Origin: Rhodococcus sp. AW25M09
GTDB taxonomy: Bacteria > Actinomycetota > Actinomycetes > Mycobacteriales > Mycobacteriaceae
Reading direction: 5' to 3'
Assembly (NCBI RefSeq): GCF_000333955.1
Contig: NZ_CAPS01000031.1
Location: 62,001-126,000, forward strand
DNA: 64,000 nt
The notes under the pieces are model-generated. The model did no database searches. It was not told where the DNA came from and saw nothing but the letters and a program-made list of their open reading frames with translations. The translations under genes were made by a program, and so were the position numbers. Below, piece after piece: positions 55,236 through 64,000 of the stretch (position 1 is its first letter; every line of letters begins with the position of its first letter).

Positions 55236-56213
55236 ATGCGTCGTCGACGTATCTTCGTCCCGTTCGTCGTCGCCGCTGTGGTGTCGTTGTCATCGGTCGC
55301 CGTTGTCTCCGCCGATCCTGCTGTGGCTGCCGCTCGCATCGTCGACACCGCGATCGCGTCCGACACCCTGCGCACCGTGAGCGTGGACTCTCCTGCGATG
55401 GGCGGGATCGTCGAAGTGCAGGTACTGACTCCCGCCGTGAAAACCGGACCGCGTCCGACGCTCTACATGCTCAGCGGTATCGGCGAAGAGGACCCGCACA
55501 ACAGCATGTGGTTGCGCAAAGGTGGGGCGGCCGAATTCTTTGCCGACAAGAACGTCAATGTCGTACTGCCACTGGCAGGCCCCGGCAGCTTCTACACAGA
55601 CTGGCAGCGCGACGACCCGACACTCGGCCGGTACCAATGGGAAACGTTCCTGACCGAGGAACTGCCGCCGGTGATCGACGCAGCGTTCGACGGCAACGGG
55701 CGCAACGCGATCGCCGGACTGTCGATGGGCGCGCAGTCGGCCATGATGCTGGCGGTGCGTAACCCGGACGTGTACTCCGGCGTCGCGTCGTACAGCGGTT
55801 GCTTTGCATCCTCGGACCCGATGGGTCAGGCGAACATTCGGTCGATCATCGCTGCCTTCGGCGGCAACGCCGACAACATGTGGGGCGGCCCGTTGGATCC
55901 GGACTGGGTCGAGCACGATTCGGTCGTCAACGCCGAACGTCTGCGCGGCACCGCCGTGTACGTATCGGTGGGAACGGGAGCGCCGGGGCCGTACGAGAGC
56001 TTCGACAGCGTGGACGCTCTCGACGTCGTGGTGATCGGTGGTCTCATCGAAGTGGGCGCGAACTACTGCACCCATCGACTCGCCGACCGACTCGGTCAAC
56101 TCGGGATTCCGGCAACGTTCGACTTCACCGAGACCGGAACCCACTCGTGGCCTTACTGGGTGGACCAGCTGCCCAAGAGTTGGCCGACCCTGGCGGGATC
56201 ACTCGGTATCTGA
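55236..56213 (+). CDS. mycolyltransferase/antigen-85-like exported esterase
   Basis: A 325-residue exported alpha/beta hydrolase. The first 35 residues start MRRRRIFVPFVVAAVVSLSS and form a clear signal peptide with cleavage near an AVAAA sequence. The enzyme has the nucleophile elbow GLSMGAQSAM near residue 165 and a late His in TGTHSWPYW near 303. This is the layout of corynebacterial and mycobacterial mycolyltransferases, which move mycolic acids onto trehalose or arabinogalactan. AGAGG precedes the ATG. It is convergent with the oxoadipate dioxygenase gene and divergent from the OhrR-like gene. Confidence 0.85.
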   Translation: MRRRRIFVPFVVAAVVSLSSVAVVSADPAVAAARIVDTAIASDTLRTVSVDSPAMGGIVEVQVLTPAVKTGPRPTLYMLSGIGEEDPHNSMWLRKGGAAEFFADKNVNVVLPLAGPGSFYTDWQRDDPTLGRYQWETFLTEELPPVIDAAFDGNGRNAIAGLSMGAQSAMMLAVRNPDVYSGVASYSGCFASSDPMGQANIRSIIAAFGGNADNMWGGPLDPDWVEHDSVVNAERLRGTAVYVSVGTGAPGPYESFDSVDALDVVVIGGLIEVGANYCTHRLADRLGQLGIPATFDFTETGTHSWPYWVDQLPKSWPTLAGSLGI

Positions 56214-56222
56214 GCGGGCTCC

Positions 56223-57608
56223 TTACGTGCGCCAGGGGCAGGCGAGAGGGCTGGTGAGGCCGAGGTGCCTCTCCAGCTTCGTTACCGACGCGTCTCGGAT
56301 CGCGCTGTAGATCGCATACGGATCGTGCAGCGTTCGGCCGAGCACTCCTGCCATCGAGTCGGCATCGAACGAGGTGGCTGCGTTCTCGGAGATGCGGGTG
56401 CCGTCGGCTTCGAGATTGGATCGAAAGATCCCGGCGGCAGACTTCGGCAGGAAGTCCTCGTACACGATCGGATCTGCGGCGACGAAGCCTGATTCGACCA
56501 AGTCGACCAGCCCTCGAGTCCGGTCGGTGGGCGTTGGACTCAGGCCCGTCGTGCGAAAGCTGAAGTAGGCCAGATCTTCTGCCAGCCAGTCGGCTTCGCT
56601 CTCGGGTACCAACGAAGCCCACCTGGCGGTCTCTCTGCCGGATCCCCGGTTCTCGGATCGTTCCAGGTAGGTGTCGTAGCGACTGCGGCCGAGCACGGTA
56701 GCGGCCGCCCCCCGCGCTTCGACTTCACCGAACCGGACCCGCAGGTGGCCGGATTCGAGGCGGCCGTCCTCGTCGGCGAACATCCGCTCTTCGTTCAGTG
56801 CTCGGAATGACGTCTGCCGCAGCAGAAGTCCCGGACCGGACATGCGGGGCGGGCCCTGGATGGTGTCGATCATCGCCACCCCGCGCTCTTCCATACGGCT
56901 GTGCAGGAGGTCGATGTCGAGGACCCGGGGCGTCAGATGATTGATGTGCGTCGAGGAGACTCCGCCGATATCTGCTGCTACGGCGGAGACCGCTTCGAGT
57001 TCGCGGTACCACGCCCTGTCGATGGGGTCACCGGACAGCGCGAACGAGGACGTGGCCAGATCCAGGAATGTCGCGGCGTCGTCTTCGGAGAGTCCGCCGT
57101 CGGCCTCCGCTTTGCCGGCCAACTCGAGTAGCTCGTGTGGGAAAAGCGTTCTACGGTCGAGGAATTCGGTGAGCCTACCGCCGAGGTCCTCGTCGAAGAA
57201 GCGTCGGTCCGAGGCCACCAGCATCGAGGTGAACACCCGAAATGGATTGATCGCGAGTTCGTCCTGCTCGATGGGGCGAAACGCCGTGGACACGACAGGA
57301 ATCGAACTCGACGCGGTGTCGCGCAGATCGTAGAACCCCACCGGATACATACCCATGGCACCGAAAATGGTTGCCACCTGAGACATCTCGCGTGCATTAC
57401 CGACGCGGATGGCTCCGTGGCGTTCCGCGGTGACGCGGTCGATCGAGCCGTAGCGCTCGGCATCGGCACCGGTGGCCCGCAGCGTTTCGGCATTGATCGT
57501 CGCCGTGACATCCAGCAGCGTCGTATAGGCGGGAACCTCCTGCCCGTACAACGCCGAGAGACGGAGGGCGAATTGCGCCCGCAATTGCGTCGGTATCACG
57601 TTCACCAC
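56223..57608 (-). CDS. hglS: 2-oxoadipate dioxygenase/decarboxylase (HglS, DUF1338)
   Basis: A 461-residue enzyme that aligns well with E. coli YdcJ. Shared blocks are RHGAIRVGNAREM near residue 63, FGAMGMYPVGFYDLRD near 80, STAFRPI near 102, STHINHLTPRVLDIDLLHSR near 205-225, RQTSFRALNEE near 253 and YEDFLPKSAAGIFRSNL near 395. The His pair in HINHLTPR includes iron ligands. HglS converts 2-oxoadipate to 2-hydroxyglutarate in lysine breakdown. The GTG at 57608 is chosen because it matches the family N-terminus; an ATG at 57683 is possible. It is convergent with the esterase gene and divergent from an aldehyde dehydrogenase gene. Confidence 0.9.
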   Translation of the reverse strand: MVNVIPTQLRAQFALRLSALYGQEVPAYTTLLDVTATINAETLRATGADAERYGSIDRVTAERHGAIRVGNAREMSQVATIFGAMGMYPVGFYDLRDTASSSIPVVSTAFRPIEQDELAINPFRVFTSMLVASDRRFFDEDLGGRLTEFLDRRTLFPHELLELAGKAEADGGLSEDDAATFLDLATSSFALSGDPIDRAWYRELEAVSAVAADIGGVSSTHINHLTPRVLDIDLLHSRMEERGVAMIDTIQGPPRMSGPGLLLRQTSFRALNEERMFADEDGRLESGHLRVRFGEVEARGAAATVLGRSRYDTYLERSENRGSGRETARWASLVPESEADWLAEDLAYFSFRTTGLSPTPTDRTRGLVDLVESGFVAADPIVYEDFLPKSAAGIFRSNLEADGTRISENAATSFDADSMAGVLGRTLHDPYAIYSAIRDASVTKLERHLGLTSPLACPWRT

Positions 57609-57795
57609 TTCATACTGCGCCTTTCGGCACCTTCGCGGAACCCACGATGGCGCGACGTCGACGTGGTTCGGATCAGTGCGCATCTACCGCAGAATGTGTG
57701 CGCGATCACACAAGACCTTCTCGTGGGCGCGGGCGCAATCTGGAACGGACACGCCACAGGTGCCGCGATAGGCACCCGAGAAGGAGCGAAGAATT

Positions 57796-59280
57796 ATGAC
57801 TGCAGTACAGGAATCGGCCGCACCGTCGTTGCCGACCGGAACCGCCACCGAGCTCTACATCGCGGGACAGTGGCACGGCGCATCCGACGGCGGAACCTTC
57901 ACCGACATCAACCCCACCACCGAACAGCCCCTGGCTCAGATCGCTGCAGCTACGGCATCGGATGTGGACGCGGCGGTGCGTGCAGCCCGTGCTCAACTCG
58001 GCGGTGAGTGGGGTGCAACGCCCGGGGCGGTCCGCGGACAGTTACTCAATCGAGTGGCCGATCTGATCGAGCGGGACGGCGACCTTCTCGCTCGACTCGA
58101 AGCTCTGGACATCGGCAAGCCGGTGGGCCAGCCGTCGATGCTCGACATCCCCAATGCAGCCGCCACATTCCGACACTTCGCCGGCTGGGCCGACAAGATC
58201 ACCGGGAGCTCCATCCCCACCGCGGGTTACTTCGGGCAGCCGACGCACTCCTACACCGTTCGCGAGCCGGTGGGCGTCATCGGCATGATCGTCCCCTGGA
58301 ACACCCCACTGATGATCGCGGCGTGGAAGCTCGCGCCGGCGCTGGCCGCCGGAAATACCGTGGTCGTCAAGCCGCCGGAGGACGCGCCACTGTCCATCCT
58401 GCATCTCGCGCGCCTGATCGGCGAGGCCGGTCTGCCCGGCGGAGTCGTCAACGTTCTTCCAGGATTGGGCGAGGTGACCGGTGACGCGTTGGTCGGCCAC
58501 CCCGACGTCGACAAGATCAGCTTCACCGGCAGTCCTCGGGTCGGCAAGCTCATCGCCAAGAAGGCTGCCGATACGTTCAAGCGGACGACGCTCGAGCTCG
58601 GCGGCAAGTCGCCGCAGATCATTCTCGAGGACGCAGATCTCGAGGCGGCGATCAACGGAACCGCGATGGGCCTGTTCTTCAACCAGGGACAGGTCTGTGC
58701 GGCCGGCACGCGAGTGCTGGTGCACCGCTCGCTGTACTCGCAGGTGGTCGACGGCCTGGCCGCCGCGGCGTCGGCGCAGGTTCTGGGAGATCCGTTCGAT
58801 CCGTCGACGACGATGGGCGCGCTGGTCAATGCCACGCAGCGAGACACCGTCCTCGGGTACATCCAGGCCGGACGCGACGGCGGAGCCCGAGTGGCCGCCG
58901 GTGGCAGCCGACCGGACGGGGCAGGCTACTTCGTCGAGCCGACCATCTTCGCCGACGCCGACAACGGCATGAAGATCGCCCAGGAGGAGATCTTCGGACC
59001 CGTCGGCACGGTGATTCCCTTCGATACGGCCGACGAGGCGATCTCCATCGCCAACGACACCGTCTACGGGTTGGCAGCGAGCATCTGGACCCGCGACGTC
59101 TCGCGGGCACACACCCTCGCGGCTCGAGTGCGCTCCGGTGCCGTATGGGTGAACGGTTGGGCGGCAATCGATCCCGCACTCCCGTGGGGCGGCATGAAAT
59201 CCAGTGGCACCGGACGTGAACTGGGGTGGGCCGGAATCGAGGCCAACACCGAGGAGAAGGTCGTCACGATCGTCCTCTAG
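57796..59280 (+). CDS. aldehyde dehydrogenase (phenylacetaldehyde/betaine-aldehyde type)
   Basis: A 494-residue NAD-dependent aldehyde dehydrogenase. It has PVGVIGMIVPWNTPLMIAAW near residues 157-176, the Glu in TLELGGKSPQ near 268 and the catalytic Cys in NQGQVCAAGTRV near 300. AAGGAG lies 8 bases before the ATG. It is followed by the TetR, copper amine oxidase and permease genes, all in the same direction, so it probably oxidises the aldehyde made by the amine oxidase. The substrate chain is inferred. A GC-rich hairpin at 59292-59331 closes the gene. Confidence 0.9.
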   Translation: MTAVQESAAPSLPTGTATELYIAGQWHGASDGGTFTDINPTTEQPLAQIAAATASDVDAAVRAARAQLGGEWGATPGAVRGQLLNRVADLIERDGDLLARLEALDIGKPVGQPSMLDIPNAAATFRHFAGWADKITGSSIPTAGYFGQPTHSYTVREPVGVIGMIVPWNTPLMIAAWKLAPALAAGNTVVVKPPEDAPLSILHLARLIGEAGLPGGVVNVLPGLGEVTGDALVGHPDVDKISFTGSPRVGKLIAKKAADTFKRTTLELGGKSPQIILEDADLEAAINGTAMGLFFNQGQVCAAGTRVLVHRSLYSQVVDGLAAAASAQVLGDPFDPSTTMGALVNATQRDTVLGYIQAGRDGGARVAAGGSRPDGAGYFVEPTIFADADNGMKIAQEEIFGPVGTVIPFDTADEAISIANDTVYGLAASIWTRDVSRAHTLAARVRSGAVWVNGWAAIDPALPWGGMKSSGTGRELGWAGIEANTEEKVVTIVL

Positions 59281-59291
59281 AGCTTGCGCAG

Positions 59292-59331
59292 GTGAGCGGG
59301 ACTTCGACCCCTGCTACGAAGTTCCGCTCAC
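59292..59331 (+). terminator. hairpin after aldehyde dehydrogenase gene
   Basis: Two 15-base arms (59292-59306 and 59317-59331) pair with a single G-T wobble around a 10-base loop. It lies 12 bases after the stop and is followed by a short mixed T/A run. It is probably a terminator, though a dispersed repeat is another possibility. Confidence 0.72.
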
Positions 59332-59395
59332 GTCGAGTTACGCGGTGTTTACCGAAGAACACGCGATTCGTAACGAGCAGGCCGCAGGATTTAGT

Positions 59396-59419
59396 TCAAC
59401 GGACGTAGAACAACGTCCG
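59396..59419. promoter_or_regulatory. operator-like palindrome before TetR gene, copy 1
   Basis: CGGACGTAGAACAACGTCCG (59400-59419) is a 7-base inverted repeat with a 6-base spacer, preceded by TTCA. A close relative stands at 60122 before the amine oxidase gene: they share TTCAACG-x-A-x-GTAGAAC-x-AC-x-TC. It is the likely target of the TetR protein at 59489. Confidence 0.72.
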
Positions 59420-59488
59420 ACGAATCGGAAAGGGGTGATGGCGATGCGCGAACCCTAGGTCCGCGTCGGAGTCGAGGACCGCTACCGT

Positions 59489-60076
59489 ATGGCTGTGCCC
59501 AAGCTCGTGGATCACGACGAACGCCGCCGCGCGATTACCGCCGCAACCTGGCGTTTGATCGCTGCCAGAGGAATCGATGCTGCGAACATGCGGGACATCG
59601 CGACCGAGGCGGGATACACGAACGGCGCACTGAGTCATTATTTCGCGGGTAAGGACGAAATTCTCCGCACCGCATTCGAGCACGTCTTCGAGGCGACGAA
59701 CCGTCGTATCGACGAAGCCCTCGGCGAGGCAACGGGATTCGAGGCTCTTCGAATCTTCTGCCGAGAAGTGATGCCGACAACCGACGAGACTCTGCTCGAG
59801 GCGAGAATTGCAGTCTCGCTGTGGCAGCGCGCGATGTACGACGAGCACATGGACGAGACCAACCGTCGGTCCCTGGTCTCGTGGCGCACTCGGATGGCGG
59901 AGTTTCTCGAGCAGGCCCGCGCGGAAGGTGACGCCGGCGACTTCGATGTCGATCTCGCCGTCGAAACACTGCTCAACATGATGATGGGCATGCAGATTCT
60001 CGGCGTGCTCACCCCTGACGACACCACTGCCGACCGGCAGTTCGAGATGCTCGATCGGTTCATAGCTCAGCTGTAG
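59489..60076 (+). CDS. TetR-family regulator of amine oxidation
   Basis: A 195-residue TetR protein of the BetI-like subgroup. The helix-turn-helix at residues 12-52 reads [20 protein letters not shown], then [26 protein letters not shown]. The ligand domain contains an [13 protein letters not shown] helix. The gene lies between the aldehyde dehydrogenase and the amine oxidase genes, with related palindromes before it and before the oxidase. I infer autoregulation and control of oxidase and permease in response to an amine or aldehyde. Confidence 0.87.
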   Translation: MAVPKLVDHDERRRAITAATWRLIAARGIDAANMRDIATEAGYTNGALSHYFAGKDEILRTAFEHVFEATNRRIDEALGEATGFEALRIFCREVMPTTDETLLEARIAVSLWQRAMYDEHMDETNRRSLVSWRTRMAEFLEQARAEGDAGDFDVDLAVETLLNMMMGMQILGVLTPDDTTADRQFEMLDRFIAQL

Positions 60077-60121
60077 CCACCCGGCTCCCAGGCGGCCCTC
60101 CCGCTTCGCGTGCCTGTTTTA

Positions 60122-60145
60122 TTCAACGTATGTAGAACCACATCG
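60122..60145. promoter_or_regulatory. operator-like palindrome before amine oxidase gene, copy 2
   Basis: TTCAACGTATGTAGAACCAC, continuing ATCG, has the ATGT-N6-ACAT inverted repeat and matches the site at 59396 in about 19 of 23 positions. It lies 29-52 bases before the oxidase ATG, a usual place for a repressor site. Confidence 0.72.
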
Positions 60146-60173
60146 TAGTATCACCCGACCCCGAGGAAGACCG

Positions 60174-62120
60174 ATGCCGACCCTCACTCCCCACGCAATC
60201 GACCACGCTCTGTCGTTACCCACCGAAGACGAAATCGCTCAGGTCCGCTCGATCGTCGATTCCGCCGGATTTGTCACCGCCGCAACCCGGTTCGTCTATG
60301 TCGGACTCGACGAGCCGAACAAGTCCGACTTGTACGTCGCAGAACCGACCACCCGACGCACATTTCGAGTGCTACTGCACGACATCTCGACTCCCGATGC
60401 CGTCGACCTACTCGTCTCCCTCGACGACCGTCAGGTGATCGGTTCCACTCGGCTCGACGCGACCCGCGACGGTCAGATGCCGGTGCTCGACGAGGAATTC
60501 GAGCTCGTCGAGAGTGTCCTCTCCACCGATCCGGACTGGCTCGCCGCGCTGGCCGCGCGCGGACTGGACGTAGCCGACGTTCGAGTGGCACCACTGTCGG
60601 CAGGCGTGTTCGACTACCCGGGCGAGCACGGTCGACGAATACTGCGCGGCTTGGCTTTTCGGCAGGACTACCCCGCCGATCACGCGTGGGCCCATCCGAT
60701 CGACGGGCTGGTCGCTTTCGTCGACGTGATGAACCGGACGGTGGACAAGGTCACCGACCTGGGTGCGGTTCCCATCCCGGAGGAATCGGGCAACTTCGAC
60801 GATCTGTCCGTCACCGGCCCGCTGCGGACCACGCAGAAGTCGATCGAGATCACCCAACCCGACGGTCCGAGTTTCACGGTTCGAGGCAATCGCGTCGACT
60901 GGGAGAAGTGGTCGTTCAGAGTAGGCTTCGATGTGCGTGAAGGTCTGGTGCTGCACCAGATCGGTTTCGAGGACCACGGTACGGTTCGGCCGATCATCCA
61001 CCGCGCGTCGATCGCCGAAATGGTTGTTCCCTACGGTGATCCGTCGCCGCTGCGGTCGTGGCAGAACTACTTCGACACCGGTGAGTACCTGGTGGGACGG
61101 TACGCGAACTCACTCGAACTCGGCTGCGACTGCGTCGGAGACATCACGTATTTCGACGCCGTGATCGCCGACGAATTCGGCAACCCGAAAACGCTGACCA
61201 ACGCTGTGTGCATGCACGAGGAAGATTTCGGGGTGCTGTGGAAGCACACCGATCTGTGGTCGGGGTCTCAGGAGACCCGTCGCCAGCGTCGACTCGTGAT
61301 CTCCTTCTTCACCACCATCGGCAACTACGATTACGGCTTCTTCTGGTACCTGTACCTCGACGGCACCATCGAATTCGAGGTCAAGGCAACGGGAATCGTG
61401 TTCACCTCCGGACATCCCGGTGGTGACTACCCCTACGCCACAGAGATCGCCCCGGGACTCGGAGCGCCGTGCCACCAGCACCTGTTCAGTGCTCGACTCG
61501 ACATGATGATCGACGGCACCGGCAACTCCGTCGAGGAGATCGAGACCCGCCGAGTGCCGATGGGGCCGGACAATCTGCACGGCAATGCCTTTGCTCTGCA
61601 ACACACCCCACTCACCACTGAATCCGAGGCGCAGCGTGTTGCCGACGGCACAGTGGGCCGCGTCTGGCATGTCACCAATCCGACCTCACTGAGTCGGCTC
61701 GAAAGACCCGTCGGATACACGCTGCACCCCGAGGGGCAGCCGCTGCTTCTCGCCGACGACAACTCGTCGATCGCGCGACGCGCCACGTTCGCCACGAAGC
61801 ATCTGTGGGTGACCCAGTTCGACCGAAGCGAGCGCTATGCCGCAGGCGATTTCGTCAACCAGCATCACGGGGGAGCGGGCCTGCCGGCGTTCGTCGCCTC
61901 GAACCGCAGCTTGGTCGACGAGGACATCGTGCTGTGGCACACCTTCGGGCTCACCCACTTCCCGCGGCCCGAGGACTGGCCGATCATGCCGGTGGACTAC
62001 ACCGGGTTCAAGCTCAAGCCCGCGGGATTCTTCGATCGCAACCCGACGCTCGATGTGCCGCGCACGACCTCTGCGCATTGCGCCTCCTCGAGCTGCGAGA
62101 GCGGTGAGCAGAGTGTCTGA
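60174..62120 (+). CDS. copper-containing primary amine oxidase
   Basis: A 648-residue quinoprotein amine oxidase of the Arthrobacter-type size. Tyr385 in [11 protein letters not shown] is the precursor of the TPQ cofactor, made by self-processing with copper. Asp301 in [12 protein letters not shown] is the catalytic base. His ligands are in [12 protein letters not shown] near 436 and [17 protein letters not shown] near 600. The enzyme oxidises a primary amine such as phenethylamine or tyramine to aldehyde, ammonia and H2O2. No signal peptide is seen, so it is cytoplasmic. GAGGAAG precedes the ATG. It overlaps the downstream permease gene. Confidence 0.95.
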   Translation: MPTLTPHAIDHALSLPTEDEIAQVRSIVDSAGFVTAATRFVYVGLDEPNKSDLYVAEPTTRRTFRVLLHDISTPDAVDLLVSLDDRQVIGSTRLDATRDGQMPVLDEEFELVESVLSTDPDWLAALAARGLDVADVRVAPLSAGVFDYPGEHGRRILRGLAFRQDYPADHAWAHPIDGLVAFVDVMNRTVDKVTDLGAVPIPEESGNFDDLSVTGPLRTTQKSIEITQPDGPSFTVRGNRVDWEKWSFRVGFDVREGLVLHQIGFEDHGTVRPIIHRASIAEMVVPYGDPSPLRSWQNYFDTGEYLVGRYANSLELGCDCVGDITYFDAVIADEFGNPKTLTNAVCMHEEDFGVLWKHTDLWSGSQETRRQRRLVISFFTTIGNYDYGFFWYLYLDGTIEFEVKATGIVFTSGHPGGDYPYATEIAPGLGAPCHQHLFSARLDMMIDGTGNSVEEIETRRVPMGPDNLHGNAFALQHTPLTTESEAQRVADGTVGRVWHVTNPTSLSRLERPVGYTLHPEGQPLLLADDNSSIARRATFATKHLWVTQFDRSERYAAGDFVNQHHGGAGLPAFVASNRSLVDEDIVLWHTFGLTHFPRPEDWPIMPVDYTGFKLKPAGFFDRNPTLDVPRTTSAHCASSSCESGEQSV

Positions 62121-63534
62121 CACCCAATCGAATTCGACGGCAGGCGCGCTACGCGGATCCATCGGCGTCGTGGGGATCGTGTTCCTGGTCATCGCCGCTG
62201 CTGCGCCGCTGACCGCCATCGGTGGAGCATTGCCGGTCATGATCGCGACCGGCAACGGTGCCGGCGCTCCGCTCGCCTACATTGTCGCGGCAGTAGTCCT
62301 GCTGATCTTCAGCGTCGGCTACGCGGCCATGAGCCGGCACATGGTGGACACCGGTGCGTTCTACGCCTACGTGGAGAAAGGGCTCGGGAGAACCATGGGC
62401 CTCGGCGCCGCGGGTCTGGCGCTGCTGACTTACACCGCCATTCAAGCGGGCATCTACGGCCTTGCCGCATCGACCGTCGACAGCCTGGTCGTGAAATACG
62501 GCGGTCCTGATCTGCCGTGGTGGCTGTGGGCGCTCGGCCTCGTCGCGATCGTGGCGCTGCTCGGCTACCGCAGCATCGATCTCGGAGCCAAGGTGCTCGG
62601 AGTACTGCTGGTGCTCGAGATCGGGATCATCGTGATCCTGTCGGTCGCGGTGTTCGTCAAGGGTGGCGCCGCCGGCATCGACGTCGAATCGTTCACTCCC
62701 TCGGCCTTCTTCGATGGATCCCCGGGAATCGCGTTGATGTTCGCCATCGCGTCGTTCATCGGCTTCGAGGCCACCGCGATCTACGGCGAGGAGGCGCGCA
62801 ACCCCACGCGGACTGTTCCGATCGCGACCTACGCCGCCGTCGTCACCATCGGATTGGTGTACGCGGTGTCGAGTTGGGCCGTGGTGCTCGCCTTCGGTAG
62901 CGCGTCCGTCGCGCAGGCCGCTGCCGATGACACGGCGGGGTTGACCTTCGCCGCTGCCGCCCAGTACTTGGGCCCGATGGCGGCGGACATCATGGAAATC
63001 ATGTTGGTCACCAGTCTCTTCGCCGCCTTGCTCGCTTTCCACAACGCAATCGGACGGTACGTATTCGCCCTGGCCCGCAAGGGCGTCGCCCCGTCGATGT
63101 TGGGACGCACCCACTCTCGGCACGGCTCCCCGCACATGGGATCGCTGTTCCAGACCGGCTCGGCAGCATTGGTTCTCGTGGTCTTCGCCGCAGCAGGCGC
63201 AGACCCGGTGCTGGAGTTGTTCACCTGGATGTCCGGACTGGCCACCGTGAGCATCCTGATTCTGATGATCCTGACGGGTGGGGCGATCATTGCGTTCTTC
63301 CGTCGATCGACTGTGGACAAGCGCACCTGGCACACCGTTGTCGCCCCGGCACTCGGAACCATGGGGCTCATCGCGATCCTCGCCCTCGTGCTGGATAACT
63401 TCACGCTGCTCATCGGCGGTTCGGGAGTGCTCGCCACCTTGCTGTTGATCGTCGTTGCGGTGTTCTTCGTCGGCGGGCTCCTCGTAGCTCGGCTGGGTGG
63501 ATCTCGCGCCCGAGACCTAGAGCCGACGGGCTGA
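62113..63534 (+). CDS. APC-family amino acid/amine permease
   Basis: A 473-residue permease with about 12 hydrophobic helices. The first helix region [20 protein letters not shown] and the [13 protein letters not shown] motif near residue 226 are typical of the APC superfamily. [15 protein letters not shown] corresponds to the substrate helix. The GTG at 62113 overlaps the amine oxidase stop and is preferred to a GTG three codons upstream. Translational coupling to the oxidase strongly suggests that it imports the amine. The exact substrate is unknown. Confidence 0.87.
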   Translation: MSDTQSNSTAGALRGSIGVVGIVFLVIAAAAPLTAIGGALPVMIATGNGAGAPLAYIVAAVVLLIFSVGYAAMSRHMVDTGAFYAYVEKGLGRTMGLGAAGLALLTYTAIQAGIYGLAASTVDSLVVKYGGPDLPWWLWALGLVAIVALLGYRSIDLGAKVLGVLLVLEIGIIVILSVAVFVKGGAAGIDVESFTPSAFFDGSPGIALMFAIASFIGFEATAIYGEEARNPTRTVPIATYAAVVTIGLVYAVSSWAVVLAFGSASVAQAAADDTAGLTFAAAAQYLGPMAADIMEIMLVTSLFAALLAFHNAIGRYVFALARKGVAPSMLGRTHSRHGSPHMGSLFQTGSAALVLVVFAAAGADPVLELFTWMSGLATVSILILMILTGGAIIAFFRRSTVDKRTWHTVVAPALGTMGLIAILALVLDNFTLLIGGSGVLATLLLIVVAVFFVGGLLVARLGGSRARDLEPTG

Positions 63535-63539
63535 CTCCG

Positions 63540-64000
63540 ATGGTCATGACGGTGTTGATGGCGCTCGGTGCAGTGGGTGCTGTTCTCCCGCTGTTCGGAC
63601 GCCGAAACCACGATGGGCGGGTCCGGTGGGCTCACCTGTGCATGGGTGCCGTCATGGCCGCGATGGTGGTGTTCGGCATGAATGCCACCATCGCGATTCC
63701 GGCGAGTCTTGTCCTCATCGTGGCGGCTGTCCATGTGACTGCCGGAATCACGACACCGTCCTCGTCGGGGCCGTGCGTCGTCGACCTCACCTGCATGGCG
63801 GTCCTGCTGTTACTGACGCCCTCGATCCATGCCCATTCGGTACCCGACGCAGTCTCTGCGGCTCCGTTGCACCGGCATGGAGCAGGTCTCGACCCAAGGC
63901 TCGTCGTGCTGGCTCTGCTGGCAGCGTGGATCGGACTGACGCTGAACATGTTTCACAGGAGCCACTCGGGGCGTCGGGCCACGGCAGGTTCCCTTCTCAT
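63540..64000 (+). CDS. membrane protein, 3' end cut off by the window
   Basis: An open frame of at least 154 codons with no stop before the window ends. It starts MVMTVLMALGAVGAVLPLFG and continues through several hydrophobic segments separated by short His/Arg-rich loops, for example AHLCMGAVMAAMVVFGMNA near residue 36. It begins 5 bases after the permease stop, so it is probably in the same operon. The His-containing short helices resemble small DUF5134-like membrane proteins of actinomycetes, but I am not sure of that name. An alternative ATG lies at 63546. Confidence 0.68.
   Translation, partial: MVMTVLMALGAVGAVLPLFGRRNHDGRVRWAHLCMGAVMAAMVVFGMNATIAIPASLVLIVAAVHVTAGITTPSSSGPCVVDLTCMAVLLLLTPSIHAHSVPDAVSAAPLHRHGAGLDPRLVVLALLAAWIGLTLNMFHRSHSGRRATAGSLL

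Overview
The window looks like the chromosome of a mycolic-acid actinomycete of the Rhodococcus/Rhodococcoides type. The evidence is a high-GC, densely packed coding style, frequent GTG starts, 4-base ATGA/GTGA gene overlaps, an antigen-85-like mycolyltransferase, a lone MCE-family protein, DUF5313 and DUF6745 proteins, and many small catabolic operons each beside its own TetR regulator. I see no tRNA, rRNA, CRISPR array, insertion sequence or prophage. No gene-free stretch exceeds 300 bases. The genus is an inference from gene content only.

Layout. 1-1264: the 5' part of a biotin-dependent acyl-CoA carboxylase beta subunit, divergent from a TetR gene. 1343-3627: a NiCoT nickel/cobalt permease overlapping an exported lipase-like hydrolase. 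3643-8928: a four-gene chain for aromatic meta-cleavage (extradiol dioxygenase, FAH-family hydrolase, FAD hydroxylase, SDR), divergent from a TetR gene with three TGAC-N6-GTCA boxes between them. 8957-14047: a second chain (PF10118 protein, iron-sulfur flavin reductase, Baeyer-Villiger-type monooxygenase, SDR), divergent from a TetR gene. 14114-22549: a beta-oxidation island (aldehyde dehydrogenase and acyl-CoA synthetase in one unit; acyl-CoA dehydrogenase, thiolase, fused hydratase/dehydrogenase and TetR in another), with the same TATTGGC palindrome in front of both units. 22739-24223: an amidase.

24374-32457 is the most unusual segment. It is a complex I-like operon with only membrane-arm genes (nuoA, H, J, K, L, M, N). 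In place of nuoBCDEFGI it has one protein that looks like a degenerate NuoB joined by an Asp/Met-rich linker to a short NuoD-like part, with the iron-sulfur cysteines gone. A CsoR-like palindrome sits about 65 bases upstream of nuoA. Together these suggest a metal-responsive membrane complex of unknown function.

32451-38609: a CPBP protease-like protein, a DUF1330 protein, a molybdenum formate-dehydrogenase-type protein with its DUF1641 partner, and an NAD-binding epimerase-like protein. 38696-40995: an RsbQ/RsbP pair meeting a STAS anti-anti-sigma factor, an energy-stress signalling module. 41063-44351: a lone MCE protein and a DUF6745 protein with a small partner. 44379-49556: a SorC-family regulator divergent from glpF-glpK-glpD. 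49617-54164: glycogen debranching enzyme divergent from a hybrid histidine kinase ending in an ANTAR domain. 54158-57608: a DUF5313 protein, an OhrR-like repressor, a mycolyltransferase-like esterase and a 2-oxoadipate dioxygenase. 57796-64000: aldehyde dehydrogenase, TetR, copper amine oxidase, amino-acid/amine permease and the start of a membrane protein. This last group probably takes up a primary amine and oxidises it to aldehyde and acid, with a shared operator before the TetR and oxidase genes.
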